Shown: piece after piece, positions 10,343 to 20,448 of the stretch
How positions within the stretch are numbered: the stretch's first letter is position 1
Layout: each line of letters starts with the position of its first letter
Source: Durusdinium trenchii
Taxonomy: Eukaryota; Sar; Dinophyceae; Suessiales; Symbiodiniaceae
DNA length: 64,000 nucleotides
Direction: 5' to 3'
Assembly (NCBI GenBank): GCA_963970005.1
Contig: CAXAMN010026428.1
Location: 570,575-634,574, forward strand
Notes under the pieces: generated by a model
Told to the model about the DNA's origin: nothing
Database searches by the model: none
What the model saw: the letters and a program-made list of their open reading frames with translations, nothing else
Translations under genes and position numbers: made by a program

Positions 10343-10907
10343 CCCAATCACCACAGTTCCCTAATTCCATCCAACATCACCCAACCCCCAAGGTGCTCTC
10401 GCTAGTCAGCGCTTCATAGCTTGTGGTGGTCACCGTCCTCAGTTGAGATCCCAACCCAGTGTGGAGACTGACAAGAATAAGAAAAGGAAATAGATTTAGA
10501 ATTATACAGTCATGTCGTATATGCAATATCAATCGAATCATTCTATTAGTATAGTACGACAAATAGATTTGCTCTATTCGTGATAAATAAGACTATATTA
10601 TAGAACTGATATTTATAAGTGTAAAGACACTACAACTAACTTCAACTTGCTCGGAGCAAAGACCCTGAACGGAACGCAAGATGATTCATGTTTTATTTGA
10701 ATGACAGATACCACGAGGGCAGGTCTTGGTTCTGCGGAGTTTGTAGGGAAGATGAGTAGGAGAGGCAAGACGGGCTCTACTAAAAAACCAGTAGATGCTG
10801 GACAATACGAACAATTTGGTGTCTTTTTAGAGATCTTTAGAGATGCAAACAGCCTTTACCTTTACATTTTCTCACTGGAAATTGTTTCCAAGGCACAGAT
10901 TCCAAAG

Positions 10908-11077
10908 GCTCTTTGCAGATCATGCAGCGCGCCGTTCCATTAGAGGAGATCAGCGTAGAAATAGGAAAACAACATCGGCATCGACATAACAGCGTTTTCT
11001 TGGAGGAGCAAGTTGAGTTTGACCTTCCGAAGGGTTCCAGCTTTTCAGCAGTGCTGAACTTAGCCATTTGCAGTTGA
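10908..11077 (+). CDS. Candidate exon
   Basis: Acceptor ATTCCAAAG|G followed by 55 open codons: SLQIMQRAVPLEEISVEIGK, then HRHRHNSVFLEEQVEFDLPK, then SAVLNLAICS-stop. Mixed charged and hydrophobic composition. Family unknown. It may end at GTTGAC just before the stop. Confidence 0.5.
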
Positions 11078-11292
11078 CATCGTCTAACAATGCTTTTTCT
11101 GCTTGGAGGGTTGCATGTGCGTTAAGGTTTGGACTTTGCGACAGGCAGATGACCCAGTTATTCAGGCTTGCACATGAATCTGAATGGCAGGAAAGGCATA
11201 TTAGAAGTCACACAAGAGGAAGACAAAGTGACATATGTTTGTGTTTGACAGTTTTTGGACGTCTTTCAAGAGATCTTTATTGCTCTTGGCAG

Positions 11293-11426
11293 GGGCAGAA
11301 AGAGAAGTCCTTGGGAGTCGCGAGCTTGTCACCTCGCTGATGGCAAAGCTAAGTTCTATACCGCAAATGAAACACACAGCACTGAAAGAAGGAAAGATGC
11401 AATGTGGGTATGACAGAAGGAGTTGA
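11293..11426 (+). CDS. Candidate exon
   Basis: Acceptor TTGCTCTTGGCAG|G. The best frame reads AEREVLGSRELVTSLMAKLS then SIPQMKHTALKEGKMQC, to a stop at 11426. A second frame (WESRACHLADGKAKFYTAN) is also open. Confidence 0.4.
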
Positions 11427-11729
11427 AAGAGGCATTTGTGAAACATGTAATCTTTCTTCGAACATTTGGTACCCCAAACCAGACCGCGAAGAATGCAGTT
11501 AGGAAGGAAAAATAATGGTCACTAAAGGTCTACAAACCAAAGAAAATGGTAGAGAGATCTGAAGATCTGAAGATGTCCAAGGAAAACAAGTGTTTACAAA
11601 AGGTCCGCAGGTGACTTATCATGTGGAAGCTAAGTTTCCCAAAAAATCTAGGAAGCAAATGAGCCGCGTTCAAAACCGGTGGTAAAGAACTTTAGTCTTT
11701 CGGGGAATTTATTATTTCAAAACTTGCAT

Positions 11730-12345
11730 GGGACCACACGCGCGTAAGCTTTTCGCAAGGTTCGCGCAAGGCCTTTTGTTTGCGCAAGGTTGCGTAAGCT
11801 TCACACTATAGTGCTTGAATGACTGACTGTTTGTATGACGGACATTATTTACATTATTATGACTTATACTAATCAGACATACACTGTTTGGTTCAGAATT
11901 TGGACATACGGACATTTTTGCGCAAGGTTCGCACAAGGTTCGCGCAAGCCGCAAGTGCCTTAGCCCACCCACTCCCCACAAAAAAAATCAAAGAACGGGA
12001 CTCGAAGAGAAGGTCACTAACGCATCTTCCATCTAAACATATCTAAACTATTGTCAGAGCTCGGTCGTCTTCGTGCCTCGTAGCTCCACTTCGCCTTCCT
12101 CATTTTCATTTGCCAAGTGATTCTGCTCGTAACGTCCGAATAGAACGGTCTCATTCACATGTAGCTTGCGAGGAACTTCCATGTTCCGGCTAGCTCGGGC
12201 ATACACCGCGCAAGCAAAAACACACGAAAAATAGCAAAACCTATTTCAGCGCAAGCTCGCGCAAGCAAATGTTGAAGATAAGCCCCTGCGCAAGCTCCCA
12301 CTGTGGTCGCGTAAGCGTCGCGCAAGGTTTTCGCGCAAGAGTTTA
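11730..12345. repeat. Clusters of GCGCAAG words
   Basis: GCGCAAGGTTCGCGCAAGG and related words cluster at 11735-11810, 11920-11960 and 12200-12345, separated by unrelated sequence. No coding signal in the whole 11430-12940 stretch. Confidence 0.6.
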
Positions 12346-12379
12346 TAATTTCCTTGCAAATCATAAGGAGGTGTTGAAC

Positions 12380-12480
12380 ACCGCTCAAATGAATCGTGCG
12401 AGCGTGAGCGATCCTGCGTCCAGTAGCTAGTAGCTACTTAAGCTACTAGCTACCTCTCCTCTACTTTTCTACTAGCTACA
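12380..12480 (-). repeat. MITE-like repeat, inverted partial copy
   Basis: CAAATGAATCGTGCGAGCG, GATCCTGCGTCCAGTAGC and runs of AGCTACT match the reverse complement of the right part of the copies at 2.6 and 20.1 kb. Confidence 0.45.
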
Positions 12481-12570
12481 TCTCTTGTATTAGCGGCCTA
12501 CCCCACCCCCTTAGAAAAGAAGTAATAATTCTTATAAATAGTCAATAGACAATGTATGTATATATAGCTT

Positions 12571-12650
12571 CTTGTTTCTAATAGCTTCTTGTTACTAGTA
12601 GTAAGGCACTTGTTACTAGAAGCGATGCACTTGTTACTAGTAGCTTCTTG
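12571..12650 (-). repeat. TAG repeat, orientation B, between direct repeats
   Basis: CTTCTTGTTACTAGTAG and CACTTGTTACTAGAAGCG units lie between two copies of TCTTGTATTAGCGGCCTACC (12490 and 12647). Confidence 0.85.
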
Positions 12651-12954
12651 TATTAGCGGCCTACCCCCGTCCCCTTAAGAAACGGGTCTAAAGAGCTTTC
12701 TGAAAAACTTTGCTCCAAGGCTCCACCTCCGCATCGCTACGTACTGATCTCATCTCCGCAAAGAAGCACCGCACTTAGTATTTTCTTCGCTTTTCGTGTT
12801 TTCTTAAGACTTTCATGTTTGCTTGTAATTTTGGTAGCACCGAAACAGTCAAGTGTTGCTGTGTTGTACGTGTATTTCATGCTAGGTCAACTTTTGTGTT
12901 GCACTGGTTTCTATGTAGTATTATTCTGGCCGTGGAATAGACTTTTTGCAACAC

Positions 12955-13130
12955 GGTAATGCACTAGCCCATGACGGCTTCTTTGAGAAGCTTGTCTTTG
13001 TAGGCATGCTGCTCGAAACCACGGAGGAAATTGAGGAGAGTGGCAGAGCAAAGCCAGCAAAGCGGCAAAGCAATTTGCCTTTGAAAGCAAAAAGACATCT
13101 TAAAGAACGAACTTGTTTGTTTTTTTGCTA
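12955..13130 (+). CDS. Candidate exon
   Basis: Frame HGNALAHDGFFEKLVFVGML continues LETTEEIEESGRAKPAK to a stop at 13130. A strong GTAGGC donor after ...KLVF (about 13001) would join in phase 0 to the exon at 13277. Confidence 0.4.
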
Positions 13131-13137
13131 GGCAAAA

Positions 13138-13234
13138 CTATCGCTACTAGGGGCCCCTGGCCTTACTAGTAGTAGGAATGTTCGCTACTAGGAGCAAAGG
13201 GCATCGCTACTAGGAGCGATCGGACGCTACTAGG
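13138..13234 (+). repeat. TAG repeat, orientation A
   Basis: Lies in the presumed intron between 13001 and 13277. Includes the GAGCGATCGGACGCTACTAGG variant. Confidence 0.9.
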
Positions 13235-13276
13235 AGTCTCTTTTTCGGTAAAACCACAAGACGAACGGATTCTCAG

Positions 13277-13375
13277 GAGATCTCACAGCCCCGGGGCCTG
13301 GAGACTTCGCTCTCCACTGTCGGGGCAGGAAGCATTTGCGACGGCAAAGTGCTGGTGCCGCAAAATCCCAACTGA
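13277..13375 (+). CDS. Candidate exon
   Basis: Acceptor GGATTCTCAG|GAG and frame EISQPRGLETSLSTVGAGSI then CDGKVLVPQNPN-stop. Flanked by an A array upstream and a B array downstream, so the exon sits in the loop of a potential stem. Confidence 0.47.
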   Translation, partial: EISQPRGLETSLSTVGAGSICDGKVLVPQNPN

Positions 13376-13438
13376 AGAAAGAACTCTATTATTCTTATTA
13401 CCTTCTATTCTAATGACTTTTTATTCTATTTGTTTCTT

Positions 13439-13532
13439 GTTTCGAATAGCTTCTTGTTCCTAGTAGTACGGCCAGGAGCTACTAGTAGCGTCCTTGCTCC
13501 TAGTAGCGATGCCCTTTGCTCCTAGTAGCTTC
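13439..13532 (-). repeat. TAG repeat, orientation B
   Basis: CTTCTTGTTCCTAGTAG, GTCCTTGCTCCTAGTAGC, CCCTTTGCTCCTAGTAGC. Confidence 0.9.
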
Positions 13533-13824
13533 TACAACCATATTATATGATTCATTATGATTCATTCAATATCATTCAATCATATTTAATCGCAAGAGCT
13601 TGTGTTTTACTGTTTCATCCTTAGGTTCTTTTTGAGGATTTGATTTGGAGAGCCCTTGCTTACGGCAAACACGCAAACACCGCACTCGAAGAGGTACAAC
13701 TCACGCCAAAGAGTGCTTTCTTCATGCAAGCAAAGCCCGGAACAGGCAAAGCAGAGCAGTATTAATTGTTTGATGTGTTGCTGTTGATGCACGACAAGAG
13801 ACATGTTAAGTTTTCCTAGAATTC

Positions 13825-13935
13825 TAGGAACCAAATGAATGGTGCGAGTTATCCTGCATCTATATGTAGTAGCTTTCAAGTAGCAAGCTACTCCCTTACT
13901 TAATCAAGTATGCGCCTACTTAATTAAGTAGGAGC
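13825..13935 (-). repeat. MITE-like repeat, inverted copy
   Basis: CTAGGAACCAAATGAATGG, GCGAGTTATCCTGCATC and GCGCCTACTTAATTAAGTAGG match the reverse complement of 20092-20250. Confidence 0.5.
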
Positions 13936-13984
13936 AGGCTTCAAAAAATGAAAAAGGATGACAAGAGGACATGTTTGAGCAAAT

Positions 13985-14106
13985 TGAGCCGTGCCTTTTG
14001 GCCTTTCGCTCAGTTCAAGCACCGCCATCAGTGGCATATCCATCAAAGGCACTAGCGTCAAGAGCTCAGTCGCCATGGGGCGGAAAGGCGGCTCAGTCGT
14101 CTTTGC
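13985..14106 (+). CDS. Candidate exon ending at a TAG array
   Basis: Frame PFGLSLSSSTAISGISIKGT then SVKSSVAMGRKGGSVVFAQ runs directly into the orientation A array at 14107. Donor not obvious. Confidence 0.33.
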
Positions 14107-14300
14107 ACAAAGGGCATCGCTACGAACGGAGCAAAGGACGCTACTAGGAGCAAAGGGCATCGCTACTAGGAACAAGGGCCTTACTACTAGGAACAAGAAG
14201 CTAGTAGAAACAATAATTAGTAATTAGAAACAATAGGCTACTAGGAACAAGTGCATCGCTTCTAGTAACAAGTGCCTTACTAGTAGAAACAAGAATTAGT
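14107..14300 (+). repeat. TAG repeat, orientation A
   Basis: Long array with GCTACGAACGGAGCAAAGG at its left end and AACAAGTGCCTTACTAGTAG at its right. Confidence 0.9.
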
Positions 14301-14399
14301 AATTTTAATTAGTAAGTAATTAGCATTCAAGTAATTACTACTAATAAGCAAAGGACGCGATCGACAGACTTAAGTCCTTTCGGACTCGTGTGGTTCCAG

Positions 14400-14480
14400 G
14401 GTCGGGGGCAGCGTCTCGGATCCCTTCGTGGTCTTGCGGCTGGAGGACACTGTGCATCAAGAGGATCTTCTTTTCAGACC
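14400..14480 (+). CDS. Candidate exon, possible C2-domain strand
   Basis: Acceptor GTGGTTCCAG|G and frame VGGSVSDPFVVLRLEDTVHQ then EDLLF. The SDPFVVLRL stretch resembles the SDPYV core of C2 domains, but one motif is not enough for a firm call. 3' end not resolved. Confidence 0.37.
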
Positions 14481-14736
14481 TTTCTTTACGTTCTTTACTT
14501 CGTATAGACCATATTAGACCTTAGAAAACTTCCAATTGGGATGAGTGTATTAATCAAGAGTCCACATTGATGTTTTCTTTGCTTCAAAGAGCCTTAAAGG
14601 TTACCCACCTTTCCACCTTTCTAGACCAGTTCTTAAAGTAAGAGAAAAAGAAATTCCAACTTTTAAGTACGGCAACTTACAGCCTCAACCTCTTGCATTT
14701 GGATTGCTACTTGAGGGATTTTGGATAAGTGCGCAG

Positions 14737-14802
14737 GACAAGACTATGAAGTTACTCAGCATGACTAGCGCCAGCAGCACTGGCACTGTACTCAGACTTT
14801 GA
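14737..14802 (+). CDS. Candidate short exon
   Basis: Acceptor AGTGCGCAG|GAC then DKTMKLLSMTSASSTGTVLR, Leu and a stop. Confidence 0.32.
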   Translation, partial: DKTMKLLSMTSASSTGTVLRL

Positions 14803-14889
14803 ACAGAGACTTGTGCACGGTGCAGAGTGCTACATCTTAAAAAGAATCGTGTTGTGTGGAAAGTGTCAACAAAGTCACCGTATGCTCAA

Positions 14890-14995
14890 GCTTTCCAAAA
14901 AAACTAGGAACCAAATCATTAGTGCGAGCCGCCTGAGGATATCCTGCATCCATATTTCTGGAGTAGCTTAAGTAGCTAGGAGTCCCTTTAAAAAG
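14890..14995 (-). repeat. MITE-like repeat, inverted copy
   Basis: CTAGGAACCAAATCATTAGTG, GCGAGCCGCCTGAGG, ATATCCTGCATCC, AGTAGCTTAAGTAGC: same block order as other inverted copies. Confidence 0.5.
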
Positions 14996-15008
14996 AGCTT
15001 GTTCACAG

Positions 15009-15131
15009 ATCCTTACTGCATGGCACTGCATGGCGCAGCTACCACTTTGGAGAAATCCTGAGGGCAAGTGGTGGTACGAGACCTCACCGTTCAGTTGCCA
15101 GAGGAATGGGACCGATGGGACCGAAGTCTGA
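15009..15131 (+). CDS. Candidate exon
   Basis: Acceptor CTTGTTCACAG|ATC and 40 open codons (ILTAWHCMAQLPLWRNPEGK, WWYETSPFSCQRNGTDGTE). A GAA|GTCTGA donor would close it in phase 0. Confidence 0.45.
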   Translation: MLTAWHCMAQLPLWRNPEGKWWYETSPFSCQRNGTDGTEV

Positions 15132-15253
15132 TTTTCGTCCACCGAGGGTCAGCATGAAAGGAGATTTGCATAAAAGGCTTAGTTAGAAAGTCTTCTAAAA
15201 GGCAAAGAAACAACATAAAACATTGTTATTGTTGCTTTTGCTTTTTAGATAAG

Positions 15254-15352
15254 AAACAGAGGAAGACCTTCGAGTGCAGGAGCTACAGAAGAAGGTTCTT
15301 TGGGCATCTCTGAAGAATGATATCCTCGTTGCAGTGCTGCCAAGTGGACGAG
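15254..15352 (+). CDS. Candidate exon, frame ambiguous
   Basis: Two good readings exist. One has ETEEDLRVQELQKKVLWASL then KNDILVAVLPSGRG with donor ACGAG|GTTCTC; its ...PSGRG end resembles the start of a helicase Walker A loop, so a RecQ/DEAD-type helicase is a guess only. The other starts at the TTTTTAG acceptor (IRNRGRPSSAGATEEGS). I cannot choose between them. Confidence 0.4.
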
Positions 15353-15477
15353 GTTCTCAAAACGAATAAAACATAGGGCATACCGGGCGGCTTCGTTGCT
15401 TGAGTAGTTTTTTTCTGCAATTGCTGTAACAAGTACAGGTACAATCCTGGCTCTTCACCTCACAGGAGGCCAAGCAT

Positions 15478-15662
15478 CCTAGTAGCAATGGCCCAGGAGC
15501 TACTAGTAGCTTCTTGTTCATAGTAGCGATGCCCTTTGCTCCTAGTAGCGTCCTTTTTCCTAGTAGCGATGCACTTGTTTCTAATAGCTTCTTGTTACTA
15601 CTAGTAAGGCACTTGTTACTAGAAGCGATGCACTTGTTTCTAGTAGCGAACATTGCTCCTAG
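15478..15662 (-). repeat. TAG repeat, orientation B, ends in a splice acceptor
   Basis: About nine units such as CACTTGTTTCTAGTAGCG. The final unit, CATTGCTCCTAG, is the candidate 3' splice site of the next exon. Confidence 0.9.
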
Positions 15663-15749
15663 GTGTTGGAAAGCCGCTGGTTTTACGAGAAGTCTTCCGC
15701 TGTCGTCATGTGGGAGATGTACCACCGGTCCTCAGGCATGCCACTGTAA
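15663..15749 (+). CDS. Candidate exon with a repeat-derived acceptor
   Basis: Begins right after TTGCTCCTAG of the TAG array. VLESRWFYEKSSAVVMWEMY then HRSSGMPL-stop. Confidence 0.45.
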   Translation: MLESRWFYEKSSAVVMWEMYHRSSGMPL

Positions 15750-16095
15750 CCGACGGGATGAATGCCACTCTTTACAAACAAGACACACCAAAATAAAAAG
15801 TCAGAAACGACTATATTGGAGTATACAGTTCCTGTTTGGTGACGGAGTCCTCTTTTGAAGGAGTATCAGTTGCCAAGATGAAGACGAGGCCTTGAATGAT
15901 TTTGAATGATTGATTGCTCACACTTTGGGATGCCAGGATTCCAATCTGAGTGCATCTCTTGACTACTTGCATCTCGGATTGACTTCACAAAGGCGTTCTT
16001 AGAAATACGGACCAGACTGAGGCGTCCCATCACCGATGTCCGGCCCCAATTAAACGATTCAATCGAAAACAAACTTAAAAGAACGAAAACAATAA

Positions 16096-16240
16096 TAGCT
16101 TCTAGCTACTAGGTGCTTCTTGTTACTAGTAGTAAGGCCAGGAGCCCCTAGTAGCTTCTTGCTCCTAGTAGCGATGCCCTTTGTTACTACTAGCAATGGC
16201 CTCCAACCTATTTGCGATGGCCTCCACCCTAATGGTTCTT
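16096..16240 (-). repeat. TAG repeat B fused to 21-bp units
   Basis: TAG units pass without a break into GCAATGGCCTCCAACC and GCGATGGCCTCCACCC, showing that the two repeat types share a core. Confidence 0.9.
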
Positions 16241-16255
16241 GTTTTTGCTTGATCC

Positions 16256-16457
16256 GACGGCACTTTGCACATTGCACTTTTCTGTTCCTGAAATATGTCC
16301 ACAGAGCGCACAGAGACAGGTAGTTAGCAAGCCTTGGCAGGTTTGTGCACCGCTGCCCAGAAATATGGTCGAACAACACCTTGCAAAGGCTGCAGAAACT
16401 TGCAAACATATTGAACAGCGCTTGAGCATTCTGAACCAAGTTTTTGTCAGAAATTAG
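16256..16457 (+). CDS. Candidate exon, helical protein
   Basis: An acceptor CCTTGGCAG|G at 16340 opens VCAPLPRNMVEQHLAKAAET and CKHIEQRLSILNQ. The same frame is also open back to about 16256 (FSVPEICPQSAQRQ). A GTTTTTG donor after ...LNQ (16439) joins in phase 0 to the exon at 16689; otherwise the frame stops at 16457. Confidence 0.48.
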
Positions 16458-16688
16458 ATTTAAAAAAGCAAAAAGAAAGGTTTTATGAAGCACAAGCAAA
16501 CAATATTATTGCAAATGCCCACGCAGGGAGAAGACGAGTCAAATGAATCGGTGGTTCCCGGCTCAAGTTAATGCAAGGTGTTTCAATCATTGTCGATTAC
16601 TTGTTCCTTTGCTCTTTTAGCTTGATGATCATTATTGTTTCTCTTTCTGTAGACATTCTTTTTCCTGTTCTTCAATCGTTTTCAACAG

Positions 16689-16824
16689 GTGCTTTGCGCG
16701 GAATTGGTGGATGTGGATCCTGAAGACGAGGGCCCCACCTTGGTTGTGCTGGTCAAGGGAAGGCTGAAGCTGAGCCTCACAGAATGCCCATCGCAGCTGA
16801 AGCGGTCTGAGAGCAAGAGAAAGA
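16689..16824 (+). CDS. Internal exon with consensus splice sites
   Basis: Acceptor TTTTCAACAG|G and a textbook donor AAGA|GTAAGT bound 45 open codons: VLCAELVDVDPEDEGPTLVV, LVKGRLKLSLTECPSQLKR, SESKRK. Phase 0 in, phase 1 out. Acidic then basic; family not recognised. Confidence 0.6.
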
Positions 16825-16970
16825 GTAAGTAAACTGCTTGCCAGCATGTTCTTTGTGCCGTTGGGAATCCTTATTGCTTTTTTAGCCGTTTCAAGCACTT
16901 CGCTGTTCTCCAACCCCCGCCGCTGCGTCATTGTGCTTTTTTGGAGGCCCGTACTTGTCTACCGTGCCAG

Positions 16971-17029
16971 GGCAGCTCGTGGGCCGCAGGCAGGGAGAAG
17001 CAAAACTCGTCTCAGAACATCTGGGATGA
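16971..17029 (+). CDS. Exon following in phase
   Basis: Acceptor CCGTGCCAG|G continues the 16689 exon in phase (KR|QLVGRRQGEAKL). It either stops at 17029 or splices at CTC|GTCTCA (17008) to the phase 0 exon at 17452. Confidence 0.48.
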
Positions 17030-17451
17030 CTCATGAAGCAAACAAGAAAATAACTTGGAGAGTGACGTCAAAAGGCTTTCAAAGCCTGTTTTGCAGCAGT
17101 CAGACCCTGTTTTGGTTCGAAGATCGAATTTGATGTGTTCATGTTCTTGTTGTTTTTAGTCTTGATGTTTTGTACATTCTAGTCTCAAGGGGAACGGTCC
17201 GTCGCATTTGGTTCAGACCGACCATGCGACTTTGCAATTAGTTAGCATCAATCAGCTTCAATTCAGTCCCCCTTGCTATTCCTGCAAGGGGGAGAAGACT
17301 GCAGGGCCTTTTCCGCAGCAAAACTGAGATTTTTTGTGAGCGCTTGTTCCTATGCTATGAGGTATTTGGAAAAACATATTCTTTTGTAAAGCTGTTCGCT
17401 TGTTCTGTCAATCTGACTGATTTGCTTGTTCGCTTCTTTTCGCGTAACAAG

Positions 17452-17532
17452 GTTGACCTTCAACCTGATGGAGCACGAGTTTCTAGGCAAGAGCTTCTAG
17501 CTCCACTTTGTGCCTGCGGGCTCCCAGTTTAA
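17452..17532 (+). CDS. Candidate exon
   Basis: Acceptor GCGTAACAAG|G then VDLQPDGARVSRQELLAPLC, ACGLPV and a stop. Phase 0 start matches the 17008 donor. Confidence 0.4.
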   Translation, partial: VDLQPDGARVSRQELLAPLCACGLPV

Positions 17533-17550
17533 GGTTTAAGATAGCACTTC

Positions 17551-17731
17551 AGGCTTGGTGAAGGAGTTTGACGGGTGCAGACCTTGGAACCATTTTGAAT
17601 GCCATTAGGTTGGAGGCTATTTCGTTTTTTTCCTCGGCTGATCTCAAGGCCATACCGACCAGTTGCTCCACTTGAAGATGCTTCAGGTCGGAGCAGGAGG
17701 TAGAAAGTACAATGCGGCTCTTAAGAACCAA
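17551..17731 (-). CDS. Minus-strand open frame containing a 21-mer remnant
   Basis: Frame LKHLQVEQLVGMALRSAEEK continues NEIASNLMAFKMVPRSAPVK to a stop. NEIASNLMAF is encoded by a decayed 21-bp repeat unit. Status as a gene uncertain. Confidence 0.28.
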
Positions 17732-17999
17732 CGAATTTTGTTCCTGGGCACTTGCTAGGCCTTTACAAGGGTAGAATGTCGAACAGAAAGGAAGAAAGCA
17801 TAAGAACGCACTAAAAATCTAGGAAGCAAATTAACCAATGCAAAGAAGCTTGAGCTCTATGCGCCCTGGCCGCCTGCAGTAGCTACTTGTTAGGTAAGGA
17901 GTCTCTCTCCCTACCCCTCGAAACAAAAGAGAAAGGTCTTAGAAGTATTATAGTTAGGAAACATTAGTTTTTTCCTTTGTGGCCTCTCTTTTTATTCAG

Positions 18000-18144
18000 G
18001 CCGCCCGAGTGGTGCCGTGGTAGTGGTGCCAGAGCTCACAGCTCTTTGGATGGGAGCAAAGCGAAACCAGACGGGAGCTTAGGCTTAGTCGTCCACTCCA
18101 CAAATGTCTTGCAAGAAGCTCTTAGCAAACCGACCTTCATTTAA
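18000..18144 (+). CDS. Candidate exon
   Basis: Strong acceptor CTTTTTATTCAG|G and 47 open codons: PPEWCRGSGARAHSSLDGSK, AKPDGSLGLVVHSTNVLQEA, LSKPTFI-stop. No family recognised. Confidence 0.47.
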
Positions 18145-19340
18145 TTCGACGTCTCTTAGCAAAACCGATTGATGAGGATTTAAATCGGAATATATTTAAA
18201 AGAAGGAATATGTTTCTCTTTAGGTAGTTCAAAATAACTTCTTATTTGATGTTTTTTTCTTTTCTCTGTGTGTTTCTCGACGTTTCCTTGAACCGAAAAC
18301 TCGAGATTCTCCGTGCTCAAAGCGCATCATGTCCAGAATCTCACAGCAAATCCTGTCGATAAAACACAGATTTTCTTTAAACAAAGAACAGATTTCACAG
18401 AGTTTTGGACAGTTCACTTCCGCCAAGCACAGTGCCAACATACTTTTATGTCAGCTGTGCGCAACCACAGTCGATGTTCGCTACTCGCTCTATCGTTTTG
18501 ACGGGTGCAGCTGCTTTGCTGAAGGCGGGCTTTGAGTGCAAACTGACCAAATGAAGTGGCAGATGCAGATACGCAAAGAACATCTTTGGCAGTGCCACTC
18601 TCTCGAAGAACAATGAAGACCTGAAGACCCAACTGAAAAGCCATATAACTATGTTGATTATACGCTTACATGCACTAGGCCACCTGCTTTCTGAAAGCTC
18701 CTTGTTTTTGTGGTGGGAATTAACACAGTGAGTAGCTCTTTGTTTTGTTTTGATCCCTCCCTCCAGCTTGTAAAGATCAGCACTCCAACCGCTTGAATGA
18801 CTGATGCCTGATGCATGTACCCACCAGACATCTCTTGCAAGAAAAGCTGCCATACAAACATTCAATTATGCGTATGTTTCTTGCAAGCACATAGACAGCC
18901 TTACAGGCACCAAACACTAAGAATGACTCATCATGCAATGCAACTCCAAAAATCTGCTCATTGCAAAATCAGGTGCCACAGACTCCTACAATTGCGAAAA
19001 TACTTCCTAACCTGGAAGAGTCACGCATAGGTACCAGAACCGCCCAAGATTGCTTTGAAGACACAATAATGTTGGCAGCAGCCTCAGTGAAATTACACGA
19101 ACGGCAAGACATGAGAAATCAGCATCTGAACTTGAACTCGATTAGACCCATCGCGACCTTCGACGGTGCACGACAGCTTCCTTTGTGACGTTTGTCAGTT
19201 CCCATCGGTCCACAATTCTGGAAGGATATCGTCAAACAAGGCCTTTCAGGGCCTCTCAGGGACTATTTTGTGCTTGTCAAGCGCTCAATTTGAAAGTCTA
19301 GGGCATGCAGAGCATGACAGGGCATCCTCCCTCCTTTCAG
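18145..19340. other. No firm gene
   Basis: Several overlapping open frames on both strands, including a 139-codon minus frame at 18446-18865. None is clearly preferred by splice sites or composition. Confidence 0.4.
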
Positions 19341-19468
19341 GTAGCAGGAGCACAGGTATTCCTTGCAACAGAAATGCCACAGGTCTGACGTGCAAGACTG
19401 GAGTCTGGGGCGAAAGAGGTCGAAGGTACAGAATCCTCGACATTGGAGTCTTCGTTCGATTCGCCTAA
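19341..19468 (+). CDS. Candidate exon, frame ambiguous
   Basis: Strong acceptor CCTCCCTCCTTTCAG|G. One frame reads SRSTGIPCNRNATGLTCKTG to RYRILDIGVFVRFA-stop; a second reads VAGAQVFLATEMPQV-stop. Confidence 0.37.
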
Positions 19469-19807
19469 ACTGGAAGATGAATGATTTGTTCACCTCCCTG
19501 TGGCACAAAAGCGGGCAGAGCTTCTCGTGAAGACCAGAAGAAAGGCCACATGAATGGCCACATGATGCCTATTAAGTAATAAAAATATATAAAAGGCATC
19601 CTAAAACCCATGGTCGATGCCTGGATCGACCGTGGCTTTGGGCAAGGGCTCTCCAATGTGCTGTATAATGATACTCTGAATCATGGCAGCGATACAATCG
19701 ACGAAGAAACGATACCTCCCAGTGGTTCTTTCCATCAAGCTGACAACTTTGCTCAAATTCCGTGAGAAAGTGAGAAGCTCTTTGTCCAGTTTGAAAGCAA
19801 GGACAGC

Positions 19808-19926
19808 CACTAGGGGCTCCTGGCCTTACTACTAGGAGCAAGAAGCTACTAGGAACAAGGGCATCGCTACTAGTAACAAGAAGCTACTAAGGGCTCCTGG
19901 CATCGCTACTAGGAGCGATCGGACGC
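19808..19926 (+). repeat. TAG repeat, orientation A
   Basis: Includes CTACTAGGAGCGATCGGACGC at its right end, the same terminal variant seen at 13.2 and 20.6 kb. Confidence 0.9.
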
Positions 19927-20089
19927 TGCCGTTTCTCGACCCCGACAGATCAGCTGTGGTTCAGATGACTTGGTGTGGCTTGCACCTTTCATTGCACGAG
20001 AGAAGAGCAGACTCGCAAAGCTTTGGGTTGCATCCTCAGAATCCGACAAAACACTTCATGTTCCGAAACAAGCGTTTTTTTGTTCGCTC

Positions 20090-20250
20090 CTACTTGATTA
20101 AGTAGGCGCCTACTCAATTAAGGACAAACTTGTTGGCTCTTAGCTACTTGGACGCTACTACGTATGGGCACAGGATAGCTCACGCTTCTTCAAGAGTGGG
20201 AGCTTCCTTGAAGAAGCGCTCGCACTAATGATTGGGTTCCTAGATTGTGG
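20090..20250 (+). repeat. MITE-like interspersed repeat, full copy
   Basis: TTGATTAAGTAGGCGCCTAC, GGATAGCTCACGCTTCTTC, GGGAGCTTCCTTGAAGAAGC, GCTCGCACTAATGATTGGG, TTCCTAGATTG. The internal CTTCAAG / CTTGAAG blocks form a hairpin. Confidence 0.6.
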
Positions 20251-20448
20251 AAACTGAACATCAAAGCAAATGATTTATCCTTTATGTCCCTTGTCTGTTC
20301 GTGGAAGTTCGGTTGCGCTATTTCTAGGTCTCATTTCTCTATTCTTTATCTGTGGTCTCCCTGGTCTCCATTGCAGCAGCTGCGGGGTATCTTACACAAT
20401 CAATGAAAGGCCAAAGTGCTGAAGTTCTGATGCTCAACCGCAAATGGC

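Noticed and set aside
16545-16556. CCCGGCTCAAG as a spliced-leader relic
   Set aside because: Only the last eight bases match.
17995-18075. tRNA-like segment (GTGGTAGTGGTGCC)
   Set aside because: No cloverleaf or B-box; the segment reads better as an exon.
19572-19841. Minus frame starting MLLVVRPGAPSG as a gene start
   Set aside because: The first residues are TAG-repeat translation, seen in many frames of this window.
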